Below, one piece after another: positions 22,847 through 31,016 of a stretch of DNA of 39,685 nucleotides. Both the position numbers and the translations under genes were made by a program. The first letter of the stretch is position 1; each line of letters opens with the position of its first letter. The stretch comes from Bacillota bacterium (GTDB lineage Bacteria > Bacillota > Sulfobacillia > Sulfobacillales > Sulfobacillaceae). The notes beneath the pieces are model-generated. The model was given only the letters and a program-made list of their open reading frames with translations. It was not told where the DNA came from and did no database searches. Location: the NCBI GenBank assembly GCA_023512105.1, contig JAIMAE010000010.1, positions 1 to 39,685 of the forward strand, read 5' to 3'.

Positions 22847-23647
22847 ATGGCCAACCGGTTCGAGGCTCGACGGGCGATCGTCACCGGAGGCAGTCGGGGG
22901 ATAGGGTGGGCGATCGCCGCCGGGTTGGTCTCCGAAGGAGCGGCGGTGCTCATCGTCGGCCGCACCCAGGCCAGCGTGGCCGATGGCGTGCGACGCCTGG
23001 AAGCCTTAGGGGGCCAGGGGCGGGTCTTTGGCGAGGCGGCCGAGATCGGCGCGGACCCGGCCGTGCACCAAGCCCTGGTTGAGGCGGCGGCGGCACGCAT
23101 GGGCGGACTGGACTACCTGGTCAACGCGGCCGGCGGCGCCCGGGTCACCTCGGCCCTGGAGGCCCCGTGGGATGTGTGGCAGCAGGAGATGAACGTCAAG
23201 TTTTGGGGATATCTCGGCATGATTCGCGCCGCGGTCCCCCTGCTCAAGGCCAGCTCCGGGCCTAGGGCGATCTTGAACGTCTTGGGGATCACCGGCAAGG
23301 ATCCCAACCCGGCCCTGCCCATGGCCGGAGCCGCCAATGCCGCCTTGCGGGCGGTGACCAAAGGCATTGCCACCGAGCTCGCTCCCCTGGGGATTCGGGT
23401 GGTCAACATCAACCCAGGGGCCACCGAAACCGCCCTGTTGGAGACGATGGCCAAAGGTTACGCCGAGCGTTGCCAGTCCAGCGCTGAGGAGATGACGGCC
23501 TGGCTCCGGCAATCGCCGCCCTTGGGCCGGTTGCCACGCCCCGAGGAAGTGGCCGCCTTGGCTTTGTTTTTGCTGTCCCAAGCCGCGGCCCCCATCACCG
23601 GGACCTCGATCGACATCGACGGCGGGAGCCACCGCGGGTTGGCCTGA
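22847..23647 (+). CDS. short-chain dehydrogenase/reductase with altered active site
   Basis: 266 residues with an N-terminal Rossmann fold: cofactor motif TGGSRGIG (13-20), NAAG at 93-96, and the C-terminal PGATET and GGSHRG segments typical of FabG-like reductases. The catalytic YxxxK is missing: the aligned residues are A160 and N164 (in AGAANAALRAVTK), and no serine is evident at the usual triad position. It may use another mechanism or bind rather than catalyse. ATG follows a run of seven Gs. No partner gene points to a substrate. Confidence 0.88.
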   Translation: MANRFEARRAIVTGGSRGIGWAIAAGLVSEGAAVLIVGRTQASVADGVRRLEALGGQGRVFGEAAEIGADPAVHQALVEAAAARMGGLDYLVNAAGGARVTSALEAPWDVWQQEMNVKFWGYLGMIRAAVPLLKASSGPRAILNVLGITGKDPNPALPMAGAANAALRAVTKGIATELAPLGIRVVNINPGATETALLETMAKGYAERCQSSAEEMTAWLRQSPPLGRLPRPEEVAALALFLLSQAAAPITGTSIDIDGGSHRGLA

Positions 23648-23718
23648 GCGTGGCCCTCCCGTCGGTAGACGTGCGTCGCCCTCTTCCGTTGCCCGAAGGC
23701 AAAAACCTTGTCGAGAAA

Positions 23719-23761
23719 TGTGGATATACTGGGGATAAAGTTGTGAAATATCTGTGGATGA
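23719..23761. other. two DnaA-box-like 9-mers in an AT-rich patch
   Basis: TGTGGATAT (23719-23727) and TGTGGATGA (23753-23761) each match the reverse complement of the DnaA box TTATCCACA at 8 of 9 positions, 34 bases apart, in a stretch with lower GC than its surroundings. Two sites alone do not make an origin; regulation by DnaA or chance are both possible. Confidence 0.2.
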
Positions 23762-23861
23762 TTTGTGCAAGACGGCAGGAATTTGTCCGGAGGGAAGCGA
23801 AGATCCAGGCCAGTCCGGGGTACCGGCTGCCAGCCAACTGGGTACAAAGGGGGTCGCCGCA

Positions 23862-24119
23862 TTGTGGGTCGATGACCGTTGTCCGGTCTGCGGGTCGCAA
23901 GATTTGGTGTGGTCAGGGCCGCTCACGTTGGAAGGAAACCAAGCCGTGGTGCGCGACTTGGAAGGGAGGCAGTGCATCCTGTGCGGGACCTTGCAGGTGA
24001 TGATCCCGCAGGCGGTGCTGGTGCGATGGTATCCTCCCAACGTGAGTTACCTGACCCAAGGTTGGCGGCAACGCCACCGGCAGCGGCGCAAGTCCAAGCG
24101 CCTTCCGCGCAGCCAGTAA
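23862..24119 (+). CDS. small zinc-ribbon protein with basic tail
   Basis: About 85 residues. Two CxxC pairs, CPVCG and CILCG about 30 residues apart, suggest a zinc ribbon. The C-terminus is strongly basic (WRQRHRQRRKSKRLPRSQ), which could bind nucleic acid. No family recognised. The frame is open from GTG 23754, but codons upstream of 23862 lack the high third-position GC seen elsewhere. TTG 23862 has AAAGGGGG about 9 bases upstream, so it is preferred; the longer form would have 121 residues. A terminator follows. Confidence 0.6.
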   Translation: MWVDDRCPVCGSQDLVWSGPLTLEGNQAVVRDLEGRQCILCGTLQVMIPQAVLVRWYPPNVSYLTQGWRQRHRQRRKSKRLPRSQ

Positions 24120-24173
24120 GGTTGCGCCGAGGAGGCGCGCGTCGTTGACACTGTCCAGACTGCGTATTTCAGT

Positions 24174-24202
24174 GGGGGCCGAATCGGCGCCCCTTTTGCT
24201 TT
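24174..24202 (+). terminator. terminator after the zinc-ribbon gene
   Basis: GGGGGCCG pairs with CGGC and CCCC (one bulged G) around loop AAT, followed by TTTTGCTTT. Confidence 0.7.
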
Positions 24203-24228
24203 GCGGTCAGCCCTTGCGATTGTGATAG
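24201..24228 (+). promoter_or_regulatory. candidate promoter of the molybdenum hydroxylase cluster
   Basis: TTGCGG and TGATAG are 16 bases apart, ahead of the MoxR gene. TAGACT at 24226 is an alternative -10 with a long spacer. The match is moderate. Confidence 0.35.
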
Positions 24229-24278
24229 ACTAGATTTTTGTAAGAGATGCTTTGGCCGAGCAAAGGGGAGTGACGGGT

Positions 24279-25145
24279 TTGGAGGGCGGACGGTCCGCTT
24301 GGCAACGGTTGGAGCAAGAGTGGGTGGAGAAGCTGGCCGAGGCCGGCTACGTGGCCGAGGGGCCATTGGCCTTGACCGCGGGGTTGGCCCTGGCCTTGGA
24401 GCGGCCTCTCCTGTTGGAAGGACCCGCCGGGAGCGGGAAGACCTACTTGGCGGAGGCTCTGGCCGTGGCCACCGGCCGCCCCTTGGTCCGGCTGCAGTGT
24501 TACGAGGGCATTGATGCCCAAAGCGCCCTGTACGACTGGAACTACCACGCTCAGTTGGTGGCCCTGCAGCGCAGTCATGACATCAATCCGTTCGATTTTC
24601 GCTTCCTGCTGCCCCGTCCCCTGATGCAGGCGCTGCTTGACCCGGCCGGGGCGGTGCTCCTGGTCGACGAGGTAGACCGCGCCGATGAAGGCTTTGAGGC
24701 GCTCCTCCTGGAGTACTTGGCCGACTACCGGATCTCGGTACCGGAGTGGGGACGGGTCGAACCGGCGGTCAAACCGATAACCGTCCTCACCTCCAACCGC
24801 ACCCGGCCCCTCAGCGATGCCTTGCGGCGGCGATGCCTGTACGCTTACGTCGACTGGCCGGAGGCGGAGCGCGAGGCCACCATCATCCGCCAGTGGGTTC
24901 CGGAGATGCCCGAGGGGTTGACTCGCGCCTTGGTGCGGGCGGTTGGCTGTCTGCGCAGTTGGCCACTGGTCAAGCCGCCGGGGTTGGCCGAGTCGCTGGA
25001 TTGGGCGCGCGCCAGCCGGGCCTTGGCCTTTCCCCCGTGGAGTGAAGCGTTTGTGCGGGCCACCCTGGGCATGGTGGTGAAAGACCACCTCGACTTGCAG
25101 TGGGTGGTGGACCGAATCGGGGAGTTGGTGGCCGGACCCGCTTGA
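24279..25145 (+). CDS. MoxR-family AAA+ ATPase (CoxD-like)
   Basis: About 288 residues. Walker A is GPAGSGKT (48-55), Walker B VLLVDEVD (126-133), and a sensor region TSNRTRPLSDALRRRC with arginine finger candidates follows. In molybdenum hydroxylase clusters such as cox, a MoxR ATPase (CoxD) with a VWA protein (CoxE) helps mature the active site. The TTG start at 24279 is preferred because GGGGAG is 8 bases upstream; another TTG at 24252 is in frame. Its TGA is directly followed by the GTG of the VWA gene, so the pair is coupled. Confidence 0.9.
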   Translation: MEGGRSAWQRLEQEWVEKLAEAGYVAEGPLALTAGLALALERPLLLEGPAGSGKTYLAEALAVATGRPLVRLQCYEGIDAQSALYDWNYHAQLVALQRSHDINPFDFRFLLPRPLMQALLDPAGAVLLVDEVDRADEGFEALLLEYLADYRISVPEWGRVEPAVKPITVLTSNRTRPLSDALRRRCLYAYVDWPEAEREATIIRQWVPEMPEGLTRALVRAVGCLRSWPLVKPPGLAESLDWARASRALAFPPWSEAFVRATLGMVVKDHLDLQWVVDRIGELVAGPA

Positions 25146-26000
25146 GTGGCCGCGCAGGCCCAGAGGCCAAGAGACTCGGGGCCGCCTCGGGTGGAACCCG
25201 AGGAGACGAAGGAGGAGGGACCGACGCCGGCCAAGCCCTTGAGCCAGGGATGGACGGCCTCGGCGGGGCGCGGCCGCGACTGGCGGTCGGAAGTGCCGCC
25301 GTGGCCTCACTGGGTATCCAAGGTGACCTCGCCCTTCCCTCCTCGGAGACGCAGTCGGGTCAAACGTTGGGAGCAGCCCGAGCTCGGCGCAGGTTTGGAT
25401 TGGCGCCGCACCTTCCGAGCCTGGGCCCGGCAGGGCGGGGTGGGACTCACCTTGGCGCGGCGCCACCGGCGGCGTTGGCCGGAGCGGCTGGTGGTGCTGT
25501 GGGATGTCTCCGGATCGATGGTGGAATACGCCGAGTGGCTGTGGCCCTGGCTGTATCGCGTGCTTCAGGACAGCGTCGAGTGGGCGGTTTTTGCCTTTGG
25601 CACGGGCGTCGCCGACGTCAGCGACGCCTTTCGCGGCTCCTACCGCCAGGGGGCGGAACGGCTCCATCAGGTGTTTCGCATCTGGGGCTCCGGCACCACC
25701 ATCGGGGCCAGCTTTCTGCAGTGGATGGCCGGGGCGGGGTCGGTATGGTTGCGCCCAGGTACCACAGTCTGGATCATCTCCGATGGCTGGGACCGCGGCG
25801 AGCCGCAGGAGCTGCGGGAGGCCTTGCGCCGAATGCGTCAAGCCGGGGCCACCCTGTTCTGGCTACACCCCTTGATGCACACGCCGGGATTTGCCCCGGC
25901 CACCCGGGCTTTGAAGGTGGCGATGCCCTACCTCCAGGCGCTGGTACCGGCAGATGGACCCGAGGAGCTGTTGCAGCTGGGAAGTTATCTAGGGAGTTGA
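25146..26000 (+). CDS. VWA-domain protein (CoxE-like)
   Basis: 284 residues. The first 110 are basic and proline-rich; the von Willebrand A domain begins near residue 112 with MIDAS motif DVSGSM (120-125), followed by the conserved GSGTTIGASF and ISDGWDRGEP metal-coordinating loops. It is the usual partner of the MoxR ATPase in maturation of molybdenum hydroxylases, in the cytosol. The GTG directly abuts the preceding stop. A 70-base gap with a strong hairpin separates it from the FAD subunit gene. Confidence 0.88.
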   Translation: MAAQAQRPRDSGPPRVEPEETKEEGPTPAKPLSQGWTASAGRGRDWRSEVPPWPHWVSKVTSPFPPRRRSRVKRWEQPELGAGLDWRRTFRAWARQGGVGLTLARRHRRRWPERLVVLWDVSGSMVEYAEWLWPWLYRVLQDSVEWAVFAFGTGVADVSDAFRGSYRQGAERLHQVFRIWGSGTTIGASFLQWMAGAGSVWLRPGTTVWIISDGWDRGEPQELREALRRMRQAGATLFWLHPLMHTPGFAPATRALKVAMPYLQALVPADGPEELLQLGSYLGS

Positions 26001-26024
26001 ACGCCGTCAGACTGGATGCGTAGG

Positions 26025-26070
26025 AAGGAGGGAGAGGAGAGAACGGCCGGTTCTCTCCTCGCGGACGGCT
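26025..26070 (+). promoter_or_regulatory. Shine-Dalgarno and 11-bp hairpin before the FAD-subunit start
   Basis: AAGGAGG (26025-26031) is followed by a perfect 11-bp hairpin (26034-26060, loop GGCCG) and then 10 bases to the ATG at 26071. Without folding the Shine-Dalgarno site is 39 bases from the start; with the hairpin looped out the gap is about 12. No T run follows, so a terminator is unlikely. Confidence 0.5.
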
Positions 26071-26856
26071 ATGAAGCCTGCGCCGTTTGTATATCATCGA
26101 CCGCGTACGGTGGAAGAGGCCGTGGCGTTGTTGGGCCTTCCGGCCTGCAAGGTGCTGGCGGGAGGCCAAAGCCTGGTGCCGCTGATGAATTTTCGCCTCA
26201 GTCGCCCGCGCCACCTGGTCGACATCAACTGGCTGCCAGGCTTGGACGGGGTGGAGTGGGATCCTGACCAGGGCCGGCTGCGGTTAGGGGCGTTGGTGCG
26301 CCACCAGGTGCTGGCCACTCATCCGCTGGTCCGGCGCCACCTTCCGGTGCTCGCCGAGGCCGCCGGCCACATTGGGCATTGGGCGATCCGCAGTCGGGGC
26401 ACCTTGGGCGGAAGTTTGGCCCATGCCGACCCGGCGGCCGAGCTGCCCGCGGCCATGGTGGCCTTGGGCGCGCGCTTTTGCCTGCGCAGTCAATCCGGCG
26501 AGCGCTGGGTGGATGCCGGGGAGTTCTTCCAAGGTCTCTTTACCACCGTCCTGGCGGAGGATGAGCTGCTGACGGCGGTGGAGGTGTCGGTGGACCAATC
26601 GGCGCGGTGGGGGTTTTACGAGATCGCGCGGCGGGTGGGGGATTTCGCCCTGGCCGGAGCTTACGCCCGACGTCGGGGCGGTGTCATCGACCTGACCTGG
26701 TTTGGGGTGGGGCCGAAGCCATTCACCGTGGAGCTGCAAGCGGGGGAGGCGGAGGCGGCCCTGGAACAGGTACTGCAAACCGCGGCCGAGGATGTGGCGG
26801 CGCGGCAGTGGGCGAAGGTGGCGGCCATGCGGGCGTTGCAACGGGCCGGGCGGTAA
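26071..26856 (+). CDS. molybdenum hydroxylase FAD-binding subunit (CoxM/CutM-like)
   Basis: 261 residues. FAD-binding motifs AGGQSLVP (30-37) and TLGGSLAHADP (111-121) are both intact, followed by the C-terminal FAD domain of this family. It carries electrons from the 2Fe-2S subunit to a quinone or other acceptor. The order medium-small-large matches the classic cox gene order coxMSL. The ATG lacks a close Shine-Dalgarno site and relies on the hairpin region upstream. Confidence 0.93.
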   Translation: MKPAPFVYHRPRTVEEAVALLGLPACKVLAGGQSLVPLMNFRLSRPRHLVDINWLPGLDGVEWDPDQGRLRLGALVRHQVLATHPLVRRHLPVLAEAAGHIGHWAIRSRGTLGGSLAHADPAAELPAAMVALGARFCLRSQSGERWVDAGEFFQGLFTTVLAEDELLTAVEVSVDQSARWGFYEIARRVGDFALAGAYARRRGGVIDLTWFGVGPKPFTVELQAGEAEAALEQVLQTAAEDVAARQWAKVAAMRALQRAGR

Positions 26857-26871
26857 TGAGGGAGGGACGGG

Positions 26872-27408
26872 ATGACCGAGGGTGCCAACCAGAAGACGAC
26901 GGCCGAGGAAGCGGTGGAAGTGGCGCTGGAAGTCAACGGGACCGTGACCAAGGTTCTGGTCCCAAGCCGGTGGCTGCTCAGCGATGTGCTTCGGCACCGC
27001 TTAGGACTGACGGCCACTCACGTCGGATGCGAGCAGGGGGTGTGCGGGGCCTGCACGGTGTTGATCGACGGGGTGCCGACCCGCAGTTGCCTCCTCTTTG
27101 CCAAGGCGGCGGAGGGGCTTGCCATCACCACCCTGGAAGGGGTGCTGGACGACCCGGCCCTGCAGGCGCTCCAGGAGGCGTTTCATCGCCATCACGCGCT
27201 GCAGTGCGGGTTTTGCACCCCGGGGATGCTGTTGACCGCCCTGGCCATGGTCCGACAGCAGGTTCCGGCCGAACCGGAGACCATCCGGGAATACCTGTCC
27301 GGTAACCTGTGCCGGTGCACCGGGTATCAGTACATCGTGGAGGCGGTTGCCGAAGTCCTCCAAGCCGTCGACCGAGGCGATCCCGCGGGGTCGCCGGCCT
27401 TACCGTAA
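26872..27408 (+). CDS. molybdenum hydroxylase 2Fe-2S subunit (CoxS/CutS-like)
   Basis: 178 residues. The plant-type 2Fe-2S cluster is bound by C53, C58, C61 and C73; the second cluster by C112, C115, C147 and C149 (QCGFC and LCRCTGYQ). All eight cysteines are present. The N-terminus is about 15 residues longer than typical and acidic. It shuttles electrons between the molybdenum and FAD subunits. Start ATG with GGGAGGGA upstream, 15 bases after the FAD subunit gene. Confidence 0.95.
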   Translation: MTEGANQKTTAEEAVEVALEVNGTVTKVLVPSRWLLSDVLRHRLGLTATHVGCEQGVCGACTVLIDGVPTRSCLLFAKAAEGLAITTLEGVLDDPALQALQEAFHRHHALQCGFCTPGMLLTALAMVRQQVPAEPETIREYLSGNLCRCTGYQYIVEAVAEVLQAVDRGDPAGSPALP

Positions 27409-27423
27409 AGGAGGGGGGAGAGC

Positions 27424-29745
27424 ATGGAGCACTCACGACCGCAATGGACGGGGGCACGCGTGGCGCGGGTGGAGGACGCGCGGTTGCTCTCTGGGCGGGC
27501 GCGCTATCTGGACGACCTTCCTTTGCCGGGGTGCCTGGAGGTGGCGTTCGTCCGTTCACCCCACGCCCACGCCCGCATCCGGCGCATCGACCCCCGCTTG
27601 GCCCTGGCGATGCCAGGCGTGGTTGCCATCTGGACCTTCAGCGACTGTCCGGTGCGACTGCTTCAGAGCGGGGTGTACCCGGTCGGGCAGCCGGCGTTGG
27701 CCGACGGCGAGGTGCGTTACGTGGGCGAGCCGGTGGTCGCGGTGTTTGCCGCGGACCGCTACCTGGCGGAGGACGCCGCCGAGGCGGTGGAGGTGGACTA
27801 CGAGCCGCTGCCGGCCTATGTGGACCTGGCCGCCATCGTTGAGCACCCCGACTGGGCGGTCCATCCGCCGGTGGACAACCGGTACGTACATCGGGAATAC
27901 GCCACCGAGGGGTTTGACCAGGCGTTTGCCCAAGCCCCGCACCACTTGCGGGTGCGCTTTCGCACCCGCCGGCAGACGGCGGTCACGCTGGAGCCCCGGG
28001 GGGCGGCGGCGGTCTTCGATCCCGCCTCCGAGCGGTTGACCTTCTACGCCTCTACCCAGTCTCCGCATCGGATGCGCGGGGACCTGGCCAAGTTTCTCGG
28101 CCTGCCCGACCACCGGGTGCGCGTGGTGGTTCCGGAGGTGGGGGGTGGATTTGGCATGAAGGCCAACACCTACCCCGAAGACATCCTGGTGGCATGGGCC
28201 GCCTTGAAGCTAGGCCGCCCGGTGCGCTGGGTCAGCGACCGCATGGAGTCGCTGCTAGCCGATGCCCACGCCCGCGATGACATCCACGACGTGGAGGTGG
28301 CCTTCGACGGGGAGGGGAGAATCTGGGCGGTAGCCGACCATCTCATGGCCGACGGGGGCGCCTATCCCGGTTATCCGTTTTCCGGGGCGGTGGGGGAAAC
28401 CGGCCTGGCCGCGCAGGTGCTGACCGGACCCTACCAGATTCCGCACCTGAAGACCACCATCGACTGCGTATTCTCTCATAAGACCCCTCTGGGTGCCTAT
28501 CGCGGAGTCTGGGGCCCCATCGCCTCGTTTGTGCAAGAGGGGATCGTCGACCGGGTGGCCCGCGCCGTCGGCAAGGACCCGGCGGAGGTGCGGCGGTTGC
28601 AATTGATTGACCAATTTCCCTACCGCAACCCGGCCGGATTGGTCTACGATCCCGGGTCGTATCGGGACTCCATGGAGCTGGCGTTGAAGGCGATTGATTA
28701 CGACCGCTGGCGGGACGAGCAGCGCCGAGGATGGAGGGAGGGCCGATACCTGGGGATTGGCATCTCGGTCTTCGTCGAGCCCTCGGCCATGGCCGCGTCC
28801 GAGAGCGGGTCGATCCCCTACGAGGCGGCCACGCTGCGGATGGAGCCCTCCGGCAAGGTCACCGCCTCGTTAGGGCTGGGCCCCACCGGCCAAGGCCATG
28901 AGACCACGATGGCGCAGCTGATCGCCGACGCGCTGGGCATAGCGGTGGAGGACGTGGTGGTGCTGCACGGCGACACCGACAGCGCCCCGCTGGGCGGGGG
29001 CACCGGGGGCAGCCGCTCGGCCACCATCGGGGGCGGAGCGGCGCTTACCGCCGCCGAGCGGTTGGGGGAGAAAGTGCGACGGGTGGCCGCCCACCTCTTG
29101 GAGGCCGACTTCGAAGACGTGGTGCTGGCCCAGGGGCAGGCTTACGTGCGGGGCGTGCCCAGCCGCGCGTTGCCCCTGGCCGAGGTCGCCCGCATCGCCT
29201 ACACCGACGTCGCCCGCCTGGGTCCCGAGTTGGAACCGGGTCTGGAGGTCACGGCCCGCTATCGCCCGCCGCTTCCCATGACCTTCTCCAACGGCACCCA
29301 CGTGGCGGTGGTGGAGGTGGACATTGAGACCGGTTTGGTCAAGGTGCTCCGCTACGCGGTGGTCAACGACTGCGGCACCCTGATCAACCCACAGATTGTG
29401 GAGGGGCAAATCGTGGGGGGCGTGGCGCAAGGGGTGGGGAGCGCCTTCTTGGAGGAGCTGGCCTACTCCGAGGACGGCCAGCTGACCACGACCACCCTGC
29501 TGGACTATCGCCTGCCCGAGGCGACCGACGTCCCACCGGTGGAGATTCAGCATCTGACCACTCCCTCCGCCTCGTTGGGAGGGATGAAGGGGATGGGCGA
29601 GGGGTCTTTGATCGCCGCCCCCGCCGCCTTGGTGGGCGCCGTCAACGATGCCTTGGCGCCCTTGGAGGTGTGGTTTTCCGAGATTCCAATTACTCCTGAG
29701 GCAATCGTGCGGGCGGTGCGGCGCCGTGCCGAGGCGCCGCGATGA
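27424..29745 (+). CDS. molybdenum hydroxylase large subunit (xanthine oxidase family, not CODH form I)
   Basis: 773 residues, molybdopterin-cytosine-dinucleotide type catalytic subunit. Features: N-terminal ARVEDARLLSGRARYLDDL, GGGFGMKANTYPED, GPTGQGHETT and the catalytic glutamate E726 in GMGEGSLIAAP. The active-site loop reads AYRGVWG (358-364). Form I CO dehydrogenases carry AYRCSFR, with the cysteine that binds copper; that cysteine is absent here, so CO oxidation by the known mechanism is unlikely. Form II-like aldehyde, nicotinate or purine substrates are open. Its 3' end overlaps the convergent lipoate ligase-like gene by 56 bases. Confidence 0.94.
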   Translation: MEHSRPQWTGARVARVEDARLLSGRARYLDDLPLPGCLEVAFVRSPHAHARIRRIDPRLALAMPGVVAIWTFSDCPVRLLQSGVYPVGQPALADGEVRYVGEPVVAVFAADRYLAEDAAEAVEVDYEPLPAYVDLAAIVEHPDWAVHPPVDNRYVHREYATEGFDQAFAQAPHHLRVRFRTRRQTAVTLEPRGAAAVFDPASERLTFYASTQSPHRMRGDLAKFLGLPDHRVRVVVPEVGGGFGMKANTYPEDILVAWAALKLGRPVRWVSDRMESLLADAHARDDIHDVEVAFDGEGRIWAVADHLMADGGAYPGYPFSGAVGETGLAAQVLTGPYQIPHLKTTIDCVFSHKTPLGAYRGVWGPIASFVQEGIVDRVARAVGKDPAEVRRLQLIDQFPYRNPAGLVYDPGSYRDSMELALKAIDYDRWRDEQRRGWREGRYLGIGISVFVEPSAMAASESGSIPYEAATLRMEPSGKVTASLGLGPTGQGHETTMAQLIADALGIAVEDVVVLHGDTDSAPLGGGTGGSRSATIGGGAALTAAERLGEKVRRVAAHLLEADFEDVVLAQGQAYVRGVPSRALPLAEVARIAYTDVARLGPELEPGLEVTARYRPPLPMTFSNGTHVAVVEVDIETGLVKVLRYAVVNDCGTLINPQIVEGQIVGGVAQGVGSAFLEELAYSEDGQLTTTTLLDYRLPEATDVPPVEIQHLTTPSASLGGMKGMGEGSLIAAPAALVGAVNDALAPLEVWFSEIPITPEAIVRAVRRRAEAPR

Positions 29746-30490
29746 GGCGCTCGCGGTACAGGGCTTGGGCTCGTTGCCACTCCTCGGGGGTAGGGCGATC
29801 CGGGTCCAGGGGCTCGCAAGCGCTCAAGGCCTCCACCAGGACCGCCTCCACCGACTCGGGGGTGACGGAGGGCCCCAGAAGCTCCCCCAGCGTGGTCAGG
29901 GCGTCGATGGAGTAGCGGCGCGGAAGACCGGCCTTGCGGTAAAAGGCTTCGAGGAGCTGGCGCACCTGTTCGAGGTCTTGTTGGACCGCGATCACGCCGC
30001 CGACCAGGACGTAACCCTGGCGGATGGCCTGGGCCAGCCCGACCAGCTTTTTGCCGTGGACCACCAGGTCGTAGGGGCCGTCGCACCAGGCGCCATCGGC
30101 TCGGCCGAACTCGGTTGGGGCGCCTAGCCGGGCCAGCCCTTGGCGAATGCCCGCGGTAAAGCCGGCAAAGTGCTCGCGCCACTGGGTCCAGTCGCGGCCC
30201 GGGCGAATGATCGCATACACCAGGCACCCGGGGTCTAGCACCACCGTGGTTCCGCCCTCACGGCGCCACAGCACTTGGTAGCCGAGGTCGGCTAAGAAGG
30301 CGGCCGCCGACGGGAGATCGGGTAGCTGGCGGTCGCGAGGGCCGACCAGGACCACCGGCTGGGGCCGGTCAAACAGTACGGCCGGAATCCCGCGGCGGAC
30401 CGTGACCTCGGCGACCGCCTCCGGGAGCACCGGTGCCAAGGGAGCCTGCTCCGGGGTAAGCTGGTGGTGGAGGCAAATCAAGCGCGACAT
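29690..30490 (-). CDS. lipoate/octanoate protein ligase-family protein
   Basis: 266 residues of the LplA/LipM/biotin-ligase fold. Recognisable blocks are RREGGTTVVLDPG (equivalent to the RRxGGG substrate loop), YDLVVHGKKLVGLAQAIRQGYVLVGGVIAV (with the conserved lysine near residue 146-147), and a C-terminal helical part. It probably transfers lipoyl or octanoyl groups onto E2 or GcvH proteins, but ligase and transferase types cannot be separated here. ATG with GGGGAGGG upstream. The last 18 codons are antisense to the hydroxylase gene, and the tail APPARLPQE is likely dispensable. Confidence 0.8.
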   Translation of the reverse strand: MSRLICLHHQLTPEQAPLAPVLPEAVAEVTVRRGIPAVLFDRPQPVVLVGPRDRQLPDLPSAAAFLADLGYQVLWRREGGTTVVLDPGCLVYAIIRPGRDWTQWREHFAGFTAGIRQGLARLGAPTEFGRADGAWCDGPYDLVVHGKKLVGLAQAIRQGYVLVGGVIAVQQDLEQVRQLLEAFYRKAGLPRRYSIDALTTLGELLGPSVTPESVEAVLVEALSACEPLDPDRPTPEEWQRAQALYRERLIAAPRHGAAPPARLPQE

Positions 30491-30547
30491 CGGGCCCTCC
30501 CCGCCTAAAAGCTATCGGTCAACAGTATACGCCACGCAGAGGAGGGC

Positions 30548-31012
30548 ATGGCCACGAGGTCCGACGCGCATTCAGACAAATCTCTGGCCCGGCGTTGGGC
30601 GCGATTTTTACTCCGCCTTGGGGCCGGCGGCTGGGTGGGGATGATGATTTGGTTCTCCTTTGCGGTGGCCCCTACCCTGTTCGCCACCGTCTCTGCGGAC
30701 CAGCTGGGCTCGGTGCTGGCCCGGCTCTTTCCCCAATATTACGGCTACGGGGCCCTCTTCGGGGCGGCGGCTTGGATAGGGGCGCTTTGGCGCTATGGGC
30801 AAGAGCGCGGGCGCGCTCGCGGCGCCGTGTTGGCGCTGTTGACGGCGGCGCTCTTGGCCCTTGCCCAAGCGTATCGGCTGTTGCGGGCGATGAGCCACTT
30901 CGCCCCTGCTAGCGCCGGCTTTTCCGCCATGCACCGCCAGTCGCTCGGACTCAACGCGATAGAGATGTTGGCGGTCTTCATCGCGCTGGTCCTCGAGGCA
31001 GGCCTCGACTGA
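30548..31012 (+). CDS. DUF4149 family membrane protein
   Basis: 154 residues, four predicted transmembrane helices. The family's features are the first-helix GMMIWFSFAVAPTLFATV, a central LFPQYYGYGALFGA segment and a last helix preceded by FSAMHRQSLGLNAIEML. Function is unknown; such proteins sometimes lie near haem or copper genes, but not here. Start ATG with GGAGGG upstream. It ends 4 bases from the convergent asnB stop, so the two transcripts may overlap. Confidence 0.85.
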   Translation: MATRSDAHSDKSLARRWARFLLRLGAGGWVGMMIWFSFAVAPTLFATVSADQLGSVLARLFPQYYGYGALFGAAAWIGALWRYGQERGRARGAVLALLTAALLALAQAYRLLRAMSHFAPASAGFSAMHRQSLGLNAIEMLAVFIALVLEAGLD

Positions 31013-31016
31013 GCGC

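Noticed and set aside
23700-23770. Replication origin suggested by two DnaA-like boxes in AT-rich sequence
   Set aside because: Only two imperfect boxes, no dnaA or dnaN gene and no clear unwinding element are present.
24207-25841. 544-codon open frame on the minus strand opposite the MoxR and VWA genes
   Set aside because: It spans two recognised genes on the other strand and gives a low-complexity proline/glutamine-rich product.
27424-29745. Carbon monoxide dehydrogenase large subunit (form I)
   Set aside because: The active-site loop is AYRGVWG instead of AYRCSFR, so the copper-binding cysteine is missing.
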